Shown in pieces: positions 6,108 to 11,017 of a stretch of DNA of 11,389 bases; the stretch's first letter is position 1; every line of letters begins with the position of its first letter. The position numbers and the translations under genes were made by a program. This DNA comes from JAHJRN01 sp043805355 (GTDB lineage: Bacteria > Patescibacteriota > Patescibacteriia > 2-12-FULL-60-25). Under the pieces are notes generated by a model, which was given only the letters and a program-made list of their open reading frames with translations, made no database searches and was not told where the DNA came from. The DNA is taken from positions 1 through 11,389 of the forward strand of contig JAZDIB010000029.1 of assembly GCA_043805355.1 (NCBI GenBank). Direction: 5' to 3'.

Positions 6108-6725
6108 TTATACGGGCCTGAACGTCCGGATGACCGCGCGGACCACGCCCTGGATGAGCGGGTCGTGGCAGTAGATGGGTTTCATCTTGGAATTCGCGGG
6201 TTGGAGGCGGATGCGGTCGCGTTCGCGGTAGAAACGCTTCAATGTCGCGTACGCGTTGTCGAGCAGGGCGACGACCACGTCCCCATTCTTGGGCGACGGG
6301 TTCCGTTCCACCACGACGTAATCGCCATCCAGGATGCCGTCGTCGATCATGGATTCTCCTTTCACGCGCAGCACGTAGGAATTGGACGAGTCCGGCGCCA
6401 AATCGACCGGCACGGCCATGGTCTCATGCTCCTCGACCGCCTCGATGGGCTGGCCCGCGGCGATGAGCCCCATGAGCGGCAGGAGGACGCTCCTCCCCCA
6501 GCGCACCGCCTTGTCCGTCGGTTCGAGGTCGCGCGAGGATGACGAACCGCTGTTCCGGAGGAACCCCCGCTCGCGCAACGCCTGGATGTGCACGTGTACG
6601 GTCGAGGGCGACGCGAGATCGAGCCCGGAAGCGATCTCCCGGAACGACGGCGGATATCCGCGCTCGTTCAGGAACTGGACGATGAAGTCGAGGACCTCTT
6701 TCTGTTTTGGTGTGAGAGGGGGCAT
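6108..6725 (-). CDS. lexA: LexA repressor, SOS response regulator
   Basis: A 205-residue LexA. The N-terminal winged helix (LTPKQKEVLDFIVQFL at 4-19, then RGYPPSFREIASGLDLASPS) binds operators. The C-terminal S24 peptidase domain carries the self-cleavage bond Ala90-Gly91 in LIAAGQPIEA, the catalytic Ser125 in VKGESMIDDGI and Lys163 in AYATLKRF. All residues needed for RecA-stimulated autocleavage are present. I chose the ATG at 6725 because MPPLTPKQ is the usual N-terminus; a TTG nine bases upstream would add three residues. No Shine-Dalgarno precedes it, and the promoter lies so close that the mRNA should be almost leaderless. It heads the minus-strand cluster that ends with dinB, a classic LexA target. 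Confidence 0.96.
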   Translation of the reverse strand: MPPLTPKQKEVLDFIVQFLNERGYPPSFREIASGLDLASPSTVHVHIQALRERGFLRNSGSSSSRDLEPTDKAVRWGRSVLLPLMGLIAAGQPIEAVEEHETMAVPVDLAPDSSNSYVLRVKGESMIDDGILDGDYVVVERNPSPKNGDVVVALLDNAYATLKRFYRERDRIRLQPANSKMKPIYCHDPLIQGVVRAVIRTFRPV

Positions 6726-6733
6726 ATGAAACA

Positions 6734-6762
6734 AAAATAGAACACTTGCAAAGACCTGTCAA
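6734..6762 (-). promoter_or_regulatory. lexA promoter (leaderless) with a possible LexA operator
   Basis: On the minus strand, a perfect TTGACA (6762-6757) and TATTTT (6739-6734) are separated by 17 bases. Transcription should begin near 6727, two or three bases before the ATG. GTTC, seven bases, then GTTT (6743-6729) overlaps the -10. This is one base from the GTTC-N7-GTTC direct-repeat operator known for alphaproteobacterial LexA, so autoregulation here is possible. The promoter is well supported; the operator is speculative. Confidence 0.65.
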
Positions 6763-6778
6763 ACCATAAGAAAAAAAG

Positions 6779-6803
6779 GGGCTGAACGTCAGTTTTCCAC
6801 AAC
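6779..6803 (+). repeat. Cassette-flanking direct repeat, left copy
   Basis: GGGCTGAACGTC, two differing bases, then TTTTCCACAAC. The same two blocks in the same order recur at 9168-9193, with one extra T. The second block includes TTTTCCACA, one base from the DnaA box TTATCCACA. It lies just beyond the lexA promoter and marks the left edge of the peptide/radical SAM cassette. Confidence 0.7.
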
Positions 6804-6857
6804 TCGTATGAATACGCTATATCCACCTTCCACCACCGCAGAGACCAGCGAAAACCG

Positions 6858-6886
6858 TTGACGAAACGGAAAATGACGGATATGGT
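6858..6886 (+). promoter_or_regulatory. Probable promoter of the peptide/radical SAM operon
   Basis: TTGACG (6858-6863), a 17-base spacer and TATGGT (6881-6886) form a plausible sigma-70-type promoter. An inverted repeat, CCGTT (6855-6859) and AACGG (6865-6869), straddles the -35 and could bind a regulator. A second TTGACA at 6900-6905 has no convincing -10. The predicted leader before the peptide ATG is about 135 bases. Confidence 0.5.
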
Positions 6887-6914
6887 CCCGAATGGATCCT
6901 TGACATCACACTCC

Positions 6915-6993
6915 AAGTCCTAAAGGACTTTATCGCTCTCTCAGGGCCAACGACGTGAAATGGAGATTCGCGGTGAATCTTCAACCCGAGAGA
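6915..6993 (+). promoter_or_regulatory. Structured 5' leader before the peptide gene
   Basis: Three pairings can be drawn. AAGTCC (6915-6920), loop TAAA and GGACTT (6925-6930) form a perfect 6-bp hairpin. TCTCTC and GGG (6937-6946, A bulged) pair with CCCGAGAGA (6985-6993) over nine bases. Inside this outer stem, AGATTC (6964-6969) and GAATCT (6975-6980) form another hairpin. The fold ends about 20 bases before the Shine-Dalgarno. I do not recognise it as a known riboswitch class. Confidence 0.45.
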
Positions 6994-7029
6994 CGGCAAA
7001 AGACCATAGGCAGGAAGGAGGGTAGTTCC

Positions 7030-7119
7030 ATGAAAGCAAAAACGAAGAAGCGCATCAGGGTGCGCGTGGGCAAGAAGAACTGCAGGACCTGCGACATGAA
7101 CGGACCTCCTATCAAGTAG
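7030..7119 (+). CDS. 29-residue CxxC peptide, candidate RiPP precursor
   Basis: A very short gene with an excellent ribosome binding site: AAGGAGG (7015-7021) lies eight bases before the ATG. The peptide has a strongly basic N-terminal half (MKAKTKKRIRVRVG, residues 1-14), then KKNC, and ends CRTCDMNGPPIK. Cys18 and Cys21 form a CxxC, and the tail after it is uncharged apart from Asp22 and the final Lys29. The layout of a basic leader followed by a Cys- and Pro-containing C-terminal core, 75 bases upstream of a radical SAM/SPASM gene, is that of a RiPP precursor. The likely core is about residues 17-29, perhaps released near KK (15-16). Modification chemistry is not evident; Cys-derived thioethers are one option. 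An alternative is a small metal-binding or leader peptide. I do not recognise the family. Confidence 0.75.
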   Translation: MKAKTKKRIRVRVGKKNCRTCDMNGPPIK

Positions 7120-7124
7120 CTCCC

Positions 7125-7162
7125 GCAGGGAGGGAAGAGGCGCTTCTCTTTTCCCTCCCTGC
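7125..7162 (+). promoter_or_regulatory. Strong hairpin between the peptide and radical SAM genes
   Basis: GCAGGGAGGGAA (7125-7136) pairs perfectly over 12 bp with TTCCCTCCCTGC (7151-7162), and GAG/CTC can extend the stem inwards. No T-run follows, so it is not a standard terminator. It begins five bases after the peptide stop. Likely roles are stabilising the peptide mRNA 3' end, partial termination or a processing site, any of which would give more peptide than enzyme. Confidence 0.7.
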
Positions 7163-7194
7163 TCACCTTTACAGCATCGAAAAGGAAGTACCCG

Positions 7195-8271
7195 ATGAAA
7201 CGATCTGAAGATGTCTGTCTGGATGTAGAGACGGATGATGCGGTATACGAAATCCGTTTTGGACAAATCCAGATAGAGATCACAGGGCGGTGCAACATGT
7301 ATTGCCAGCACTGCAGGGCTGCGAATCAATCGCGAAGAGATATGCCGATCGAACAGATCGTCAAGATTATCCGTTTCGCGAGACAATTCAGTTCGGAGGA
7401 TGAAGAAATCGTCCTTTCCGGCGGCGAACCTTTCATCCATCGCGACATCGCGGGCGTACTCAAGAGCGTTCGCGCGAACGGAGGGAATCGGGTCACGCTC
7501 ACGACCAACGGTTCGCTACTCACCGCCGACCACCTTCGGTTAATCGAGGGGTTACACTTCACAAGCATCGCCCTCTCGGTGAGCCTCGACAGCGTCCATT
7601 CCGCTGTGCACGATGCGTTCCGTGGTCACAAAGGAGCCTTCGTGAAGGCGAACGATGCGCTACGCCTCGTCGCACAGAGCGACATACCGGGCATCGTCCC
7701 TTCGATGCGTTCCACCGTGCAGGCTTCGCAGATCGACGAGATGGAAGACCTGGTCCGACACGCCCGAAATGTCGGGTGTAAACGAATCGGTTTTTCGGCC
7801 GTGCACCCGGCAGGTAGGGCAATCGGCCGGCAAGACCTGTGGTTGTCTAAGGACCAAAAAAAGGCCTTCCTGCGCCGCGTCTACGAGTTGCAGGAAAAAT
7901 ATCCGGACATCGCGGTTTCCACGAGCGATCCACTGAAGTGTCTCGTGTCCGGAGCGAGCGAGGTCGGCGACCACGACGAGATCATCTTCGACGGCTGCGG
8001 TGCAGCCGCCGTGACATTCAATGTCGATGCCGACGGAACGATGACCCCCTGCGCGCTCCTCGATATCCCGATGATGAACGTGTTCGACCTAGATGTCGTC
8101 GGAATCACCGAGCGCTACCGACGACACCAGATCGTCAAAGACATGCTGTCGATGAACCTCAAGGGGAAATGCGGCGCATGTCAGATGAAGTACCAATGCG
8201 GCGGCTGTAGAGCCCGCGCTTTCATCCAGAAGGGTGATTACCTCGAGGAGGATCCTCACTGTTGGACATGA
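7195..8271 (+). CDS. Radical SAM/SPASM enzyme, probable peptide maturase
   Basis: A 358-residue enzyme. EITGRCNMYCQHCRA holds the CxxxCxxC motif (Cys33, Cys37, Cys40) that binds the SAM-cleaving [4Fe-4S] cluster, and SGGEP (75-79) contacts SAM. The C-terminal SPASM domain has seven cysteines: Cys268, Cys286, Cys326, Cys329, Cys335, Cys338 and Cys356, in the pattern C..G(x)4C, CxxCxxxxxCGGC and a final C. That is the full set for two auxiliary clusters, as in RiPP maturases such as AlbA and anSME-like enzymes; haem d1/AHB proteins such as NirJ share the CGGCRARA look. The start has an AAGGAAG Shine-Dalgarno (7182-7188) with six-base spacing. The adjacent CxxC peptide makes it the likely substrate. 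Product chemistry cannot be read from sequence. No leader-binding (PqqD/RRE) domain is obvious in the short N-terminus. Confidence 0.92.
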   Translation: MKRSEDVCLDVETDDAVYEIRFGQIQIEITGRCNMYCQHCRAANQSRRDMPIEQIVKIIRFARQFSSEDEEIVLSGGEPFIHRDIAGVLKSVRANGGNRVTLTTNGSLLTADHLRLIEGLHFTSIALSVSLDSVHSAVHDAFRGHKGAFVKANDALRLVAQSDIPGIVPSMRSTVQASQIDEMEDLVRHARNVGCKRIGFSAVHPAGRAIGRQDLWLSKDQKKAFLRRVYELQEKYPDIAVSTSDPLKCLVSGASEVGDHDEIIFDGCGAAAVTFNVDADGTMTPCALLDIPMMNVFDLDVVGITERYRRHQIVKDMLSMNLKGKCGACQMKYQCGGCRARAFIQKGDYLEEDPHCWT

Positions 8272-8284
8272 CGCTTCGGGTGAG

Positions 8285-8311
8285 GCCGCTCCCATCAAAA
8301 AGCGGCTTTTT
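8285..8311 (+). terminator. Rho-independent terminator after the radical SAM gene
   Basis: GCCGCT (8285-8290), a 10-base loop ending in AAAA, AGCGGC (8301-8306) and five T residues (8307-8311). It lies 13 bases after the stop, so the methyltransferase is probably expressed separately or by read-through. Confidence 0.8.
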
Positions 8312-8348
8312 CTTTATCAAAATCGTCTCGTATGCTACGAATGTCGAT

Positions 8349-8858
8349 ATGAACCAATACTTGAGGGATTTCGTCGAAACAACCTTCCATGCTGCAGGAA
8401 AAGCGCTCGACTTGGGCGCCGGTGATTTTGGCGACGTCAACGGTTTGAGGCATCTGGGTTGGGAATGCGACGGGGTCGATCTCAAAGATGGGGTAGATCT
8501 CGAAAAGCCGTATACATCAACAAATGCTCCATGTGATTTGGTGTATTCGAATTACGTCTTGCATAAGCTCCAAAAAAGACATCAGCTCATTCAGACGATT
8601 TTCGATAATCTGAAAGAAGATGGTTGGTTTTTCATTCATACGTTCGATACATCCGATACGAACAGCACGTCCGACCTGTCACGCGACGTTTTGAATGGAC
8701 TACTGACCGAGCAGGGTTTCAAGAATATCAAAATTCGGCTGTTCGATTTTTTCGACGACGAAGAGGGCCATAAACATTGGCATAAGATATTGGAGGCCAT
8801 CGGTCAGAAACCACCTGAAGGTTCGTCTACTCTGCAAGAGAGTGGTCAAAATAACTAA
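8349..8858 (+). CDS. Small class I SAM-dependent methyltransferase
   Basis: A 169-residue Rossmann-fold methyltransferase. Motif I is ALDLGAGDFGD (19-29), Asp44 in CDGVDLKDGVDL ends strand 2, and CDLVYSNYVLHKL is the motif IV region. FDNLKEDGWFFIHTF follows as the strand 5 region, then a charged C-terminus rich in Asp, Glu and His. The length is short but enough for a minimal domain. The ATG at 8349 is preferred because it starts just before the fold; longer in-frame starts would place the terminator inside the gene. TATGCT (8331-8336) could serve as a -10, giving a nearly leaderless mRNA. The gene is visibly more AT-rich than its neighbours. It could methylate the modified peptide or be unrelated cargo; the substrate is unknown. 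Confidence 0.85.
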   Translation: MNQYLRDFVETTFHAAGKALDLGAGDFGDVNGLRHLGWECDGVDLKDGVDLEKPYTSTNAPCDLVYSNYVLHKLQKRHQLIQTIFDNLKEDGWFFIHTFDTSDTNSTSDLSRDVLNGLLTEQGFKNIKIRLFDFFDDEEGHKHWHKILEAIGQKPPEGSSTLQESGQNN

Positions 8859-9174
8859 AGAACATACATCCGTAAACAACTGGGGCATACCTGACGAGCT
8901 TGAGGAGATCATAAAATAACGAGACGGCGTCTGCGTTTATTGCGGTGTTACTTTCGATGAGAATTCGACTACGAATAAGGCGACCTGGGAACATATCGAC
9001 AACGACGAACATAACGTCTCCGAATCCAACATCGCACTGTGTTGCGCTTCATACAATTCGAGCAAGGGTGCATCAAGGCTGTCCGACTGGCTCCAATCGT
9101 CGTATTGCAAAGAGAAAAACATCCGTTCAGGAACCGTGACTTCTGTCGTTCAGGATTTTCTGAAAATGGGCTGA
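8842..9174 (+). pseudogene. HNH endonuclease, interrupted by an in-frame TAA
   Basis: Reading from GTG 8842 gives an N-terminus with EHTSVNNWGIPDELEEIIK, then TAA (8917-8919), then in the same frame RDGVCVYCGVTFDEN, ATWEHIDNDEHNVSESNIAL, CCASYNSSKGASRLSDWL and SSYCKEKNI up to TGA at 9172-9174. This is the order of an HNH nuclease that opens with a CxYC zinc pair, then WEHID with the catalytic His, then CCxxCNxSKG. Besides the stop, which one base change from AAA would create, the second zinc ligand is Tyr (TAC at 9052-9054) and the spacer between CVYC and WEHID looks short. These point to decay. It overlaps the methyltransferase 3' end by 17 bases, and its last bases lie in the right flanking repeat. 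There is no evidence for stop-codon recoding. Confidence 0.82.
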
Positions 9175-9193
9175 ACGTCCCTTTTTCCACAAC
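9168..9193 (+). repeat. Cassette-flanking direct repeat, right copy
   Basis: GGGCTGAACGTC, CC, then TTTTTCCACAAC. It differs from the left copy at 6779-6803 by two substitutions and one extra T. It overlaps the stop codon of the HNH pseudogene and ends 62 bases before the next gene. Both copies follow an A-rich tract. Confidence 0.7.
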
Positions 9194-9255
9194 CTCATCT
9201 TTCCTCGACTGGTCATTTACCGCTCAGGGCATTTCGGATAACCTGAAAGATAGCT

Positions 9256-9606
9256 ATGGGCATCAGCGTCGAATTCAATCCTGACCTCGCGTTGCGGAAC
9301 ATCTCCGAATCCAAAAATGGGAATCGGAAGATCGAGGAATGCATCCCCGAAAACCTCGAGGCGGGAGAGACGTATCCGTTCCTGAAACGCGACCAACGCA
9401 ACTATTGGCTGCACGGACAGATCCCCCTGCTGGAGACGCAAGGGAACGGGATCCTGTCCCGTCCAAAAGCAAGCATCATCATCCTGGAAGCGACACATTT
9501 TCTCGACGATGGTGTCGCGTATACCAAAGGAACGTATAAAGTCACCGAGGTGTTCAAGGACGACGCAATCCATTTCGAAGGCTTCAGCCCGGTCGGAACA
9601 AAATGA
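9256..9606 (+). CDS. Hypothetical protein, first gene of the downstream run
   Basis: A 116-residue soluble protein I do not recognise. It begins MGISVEFNPDLALRNISESK, has a mixed charged middle (ETYPFLKRDQRNYWLHGQIP) and a run that looks like beta strands (KASIIILEATHFLDDGVAYT, then KGTYKVTEVF) before ending EGFSPVGTK. There is no signal peptide, membrane helix or cysteine motif. The ATG at 9256 is the first in frame and has no clear Shine-Dalgarno. Its stop lies four bases before the MazG-like gene, so the two are probably translated from one message. Base composition returns to the GC-rich background here, just after the right flanking repeat, so it belongs to the host side of the boundary. 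Confidence 0.8.
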   Translation: MGISVEFNPDLALRNISESKNGNRKIEECIPENLEAGETYPFLKRDQRNYWLHGQIPLLETQGNGILSRPKASIIILEATHFLDDGVAYTKGTYKVTEVFKDDAIHFEGFSPVGTK

Positions 9607-9610
9607 ACAT

Positions 9611-9919
9611 ATGGACCTCGCCCAACTCACGGACAAGATCGAACTCGTCTCCAGCAAATACGCGGAGAAGGTCGGCGTGGTACGTGACCGCGACTGGTTC
9701 GCGTTCAAGCTCCAGGAAGAGCTCGGCGAGCTGACGCAGAAGTACCTGATGATGACCGAGCGCGGTCGGAAGAAGGGCCTGACCGACGAGGAAATCCGTC
9801 TCGGTTTCGAGGACGAGGTCGCCGACGTCTTGGGACAGCTGCTCCTGCTCGCCAAACACTTCGACGTGGACCTGGAGAAGGCGCTGGAGAGGAAGTGGTT
9901 CGCTTACCTGGACGAATGA
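9611..9919 (+). CDS. MazG-like nucleotide pyrophosphohydrolase
   Basis: A 102-residue all-alpha protein of the MazG/dUTPase-like NTP pyrophosphatase type. The metal-binding signature is visible: EELGE (Glu36, Glu37, Glu40) on one helix, and after a linker EDEVADVLGQLL (Glu69, Asp72) on another, matching EExxE...ExxD. Such enzymes hydrolyse nucleoside triphosphates to the monophosphate and pyrophosphate, often as house-cleaning of damaged or excess nucleotides. The short single-domain length implies a dimer or tetramer. The ATG at 9611 (in CATATGG) lies four bases after the previous stop, with no Shine-Dalgarno, and the following gene starts one base after this stop. The exact nucleotide substrate is not predictable from sequence. 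Confidence 0.85.
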   Translation: MDLAQLTDKIELVSSKYAEKVGVVRDRDWFAFKLQEELGELTQKYLMMTERGRKKGLTDEEIRLGFEDEVADVLGQLLLLAKHFDVDLEKALERKWFAYLDE

Positions 9920-9920
9920 T

Positions 9921-10115
9921 ATGGACGGAACGATCCGCACCGACATCCGCCCCGGCATGGCCGTGGTCATCGTGCAGAAGCATCATCAGAAGACCGGCGA
10001 GTTCACGCAGGGCGTCGTGCAGGATATCCTGACGAGTGCGCCCGTCCATCCGCGTGGCATCAAGGTCCGGCTCACGACCGGAGAGGTCGGGCGGGTACAG
10101 GCGATCCAAGAATGA
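9921..10115 (+). CDS. ywbE: YwbE family protein
   Basis: A 64-residue protein matching the small YwbE (DUF2196) family over its full length: IRPGMAVVIVQKHHQKTGEF, TQGVVQDILTSAP, then HPRGIKVRLTTGEVGRVQAI. The conserved PG, QKTGE, VxDILT and HPxGIKVRL features are present. The family is predicted to be a small beta-barrel of unknown function, found in Firmicutes and other bacteria. The ATG at 9921 lies one base after the MazG-like stop (TGATATG), so translation is probably coupled. Confidence 0.9.
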   Translation: MDGTIRTDIRPGMAVVIVQKHHQKTGEFTQGVVQDILTSAPVHPRGIKVRLTTGEVGRVQAIQE

Positions 10116-10142
10116 CCAATGAATCATCCATCATCTCTTCAT

Positions 10143-10628
10143 ATGATCGACCCCAACATCAAACCCACAGGCTGCTGCGACGTCTTCGACCCCGAGCCAT
10201 GGAGGGATAAGGAAATTACGTGGACGAACAGGCGTTTCGTGAAGGACCACATCACGAGCATCTTCCATATCCCCCTGAACATGGGGTCTAAGATCACGAA
10301 GGCCATGGCGCTCATCGAAAAGGCCGGAGCCAAGGCGCCGGTCCAGCTCATGCTGACCGACGAGAAGTCCCTGTGGGGCGCGGACATCTATATCGACGTC
10401 GCGAAGGACGTGCCGGGCGCGCAGATGGCGACCCTCTCGGGGACGTTCCTCACGAAAGTCTTCGAGGGACCGTATCAGAACGTCGGGACATGGGCGCAGG
10501 AAATGACAAAATTCGTCGCGAGCAAGGGTAAGACGATGAAGAAGCTCTATTTCTCGTACACGACGTGCCCGAAGTGCGCCAAGGCGTACGGGAAAAACTA
10601 CGTCGTGCTGTTCGCGCAGATTGGCTGA
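10143..10628 (+). CDS. Conserved CC...CPKC family protein of unknown function
   Basis: A 161-residue soluble protein. Near the N-terminus is TGCCDVFDPEPWRDKEITW, followed by FVKDHITSIFHIPLNMG, a central SLWGADIYIDVAKDVPGAQM, TLSGTFLTKVFEGPY, and a C-terminal FSYTTCPKCAKAYGKNYVVL. I recognise this as a conserved family often auto-labelled 'hydrolase'; a GyrI-like fold is possible, but I see no catalytic motif that justifies either name. The paired Cys near the N-terminus and the late CPKC could bind metal. I prefer the ATG at 10143 (in TTCATATG), since family members start shortly before 'GCC'. An in-frame ATG at 10119, three bases after the ywbE stop, would add eight residues. Confidence 0.8.
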   Translation: MIDPNIKPTGCCDVFDPEPWRDKEITWTNRRFVKDHITSIFHIPLNMGSKITKAMALIEKAGAKAPVQLMLTDEKSLWGADIYIDVAKDVPGAQMATLSGTFLTKVFEGPYQNVGTWAQEMTKFVASKGKTMKKLYFSYTTCPKCAKAYGKNYVVLFAQIG

Positions 10629-10630
10629 CG

Positions 10631-11017
10631 ATGGATATGGCCAAACACGAACGCCCCTTCCTCTACTGGACCCCGCGCGTCTTGTCTTTGATGTTTGTCG
10701 GGTTCCTGATGTTGTTTTCGCTCGACGTGTTCGACGGGGGCTACGGATTCTGGGGGACAATCCTCGCGCTGCTGATGCACAACATCCCGGCGTTCATCCT
10801 GCTCGCGCTCGTCCTAGTCGCGTGGAAACGCCCGCTCGTCGGAACCGTCGTCTTCGTCGCCGCAGGGATTCTGTATATGTTCCTGACCTTCGTGCGCGGA
10901 AGCATCCCGTGGTATCTCGCGCTGTCATGGAGCACGACCATTTCCGGACCCGCGTTCCTCATCGGCGCGCTCTACTTCCTGCAGTGGCGCAAGACGAAAA
11001 ACGACCGCTCTCCATGA
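10631..11017 (+). CDS. Small four-helix membrane protein, DUF7670-like
   Basis: A 128-residue integral membrane protein. After a short N-terminus (MDMAKHERPFLYWTPR) come four hydrophobic segments: about residues 17-35 (VLSLMFVGFLMLFSLDVF), 40-62 (WGTILALLMHNIPAFILLAL), 68-86 (VGTVVFVAAGILYMFLTFV) and 96-117 (ALSWSTTISGPAFLIGALYFL), then a basic tail QWRKTKNDRSP. The YWTPR start, the MHNIP motif and the GPAFLIG motif suggest the uncharacterised DUF7670 group, recalled rather than searched. It starts two bases after the previous stop and its stop overlaps the next start as ATGA, so it is in the same run. Its function is unknown. Confidence 0.82.
   Translation: MDMAKHERPFLYWTPRVLSLMFVGFLMLFSLDVFDGGYGFWGTILALLMHNIPAFILLALVLVAWKRPLVGTVVFVAAGILYMFLTFVRGSIPWYLALSWSTTISGPAFLIGALYFLQWRKTKNDRSP

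Noticed and set aside
6900..6926. A second promoter for the peptide operon starting with TTGACA
   Set aside because: The best -10 candidate (TAAAGG) is weak and the spacer is only 15 bases. The TTGACG/TATGGT pair upstream is better.
6936..6950. Glycine-riboswitch-like CTCTCAGG
   Set aside because: Only this short string matches; the conserved aptamer core and its stems are absent.
8262..8348. Longer N-terminus for the methyltransferase starting at 8262 or 8268
   Set aside because: The extension translates the terminator hairpin and adds no recognisable fold. The ATG at 8349 directly precedes the domain.
8917..8919. Recoding of TAA in the HNH gene, or an alternative genetic code
   Set aside because: TAA, TAG and TGA all end clear genes elsewhere in the window (lexA, dinB, SPFH), and a zinc-ligand change in the same gene points to decay.
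9250..9257. ATAGCTAT palindrome at the start of the hypothetical gene
   Set aside because: An 8-base palindrome is expected by chance, and no second copy or promoter context supports an operator.
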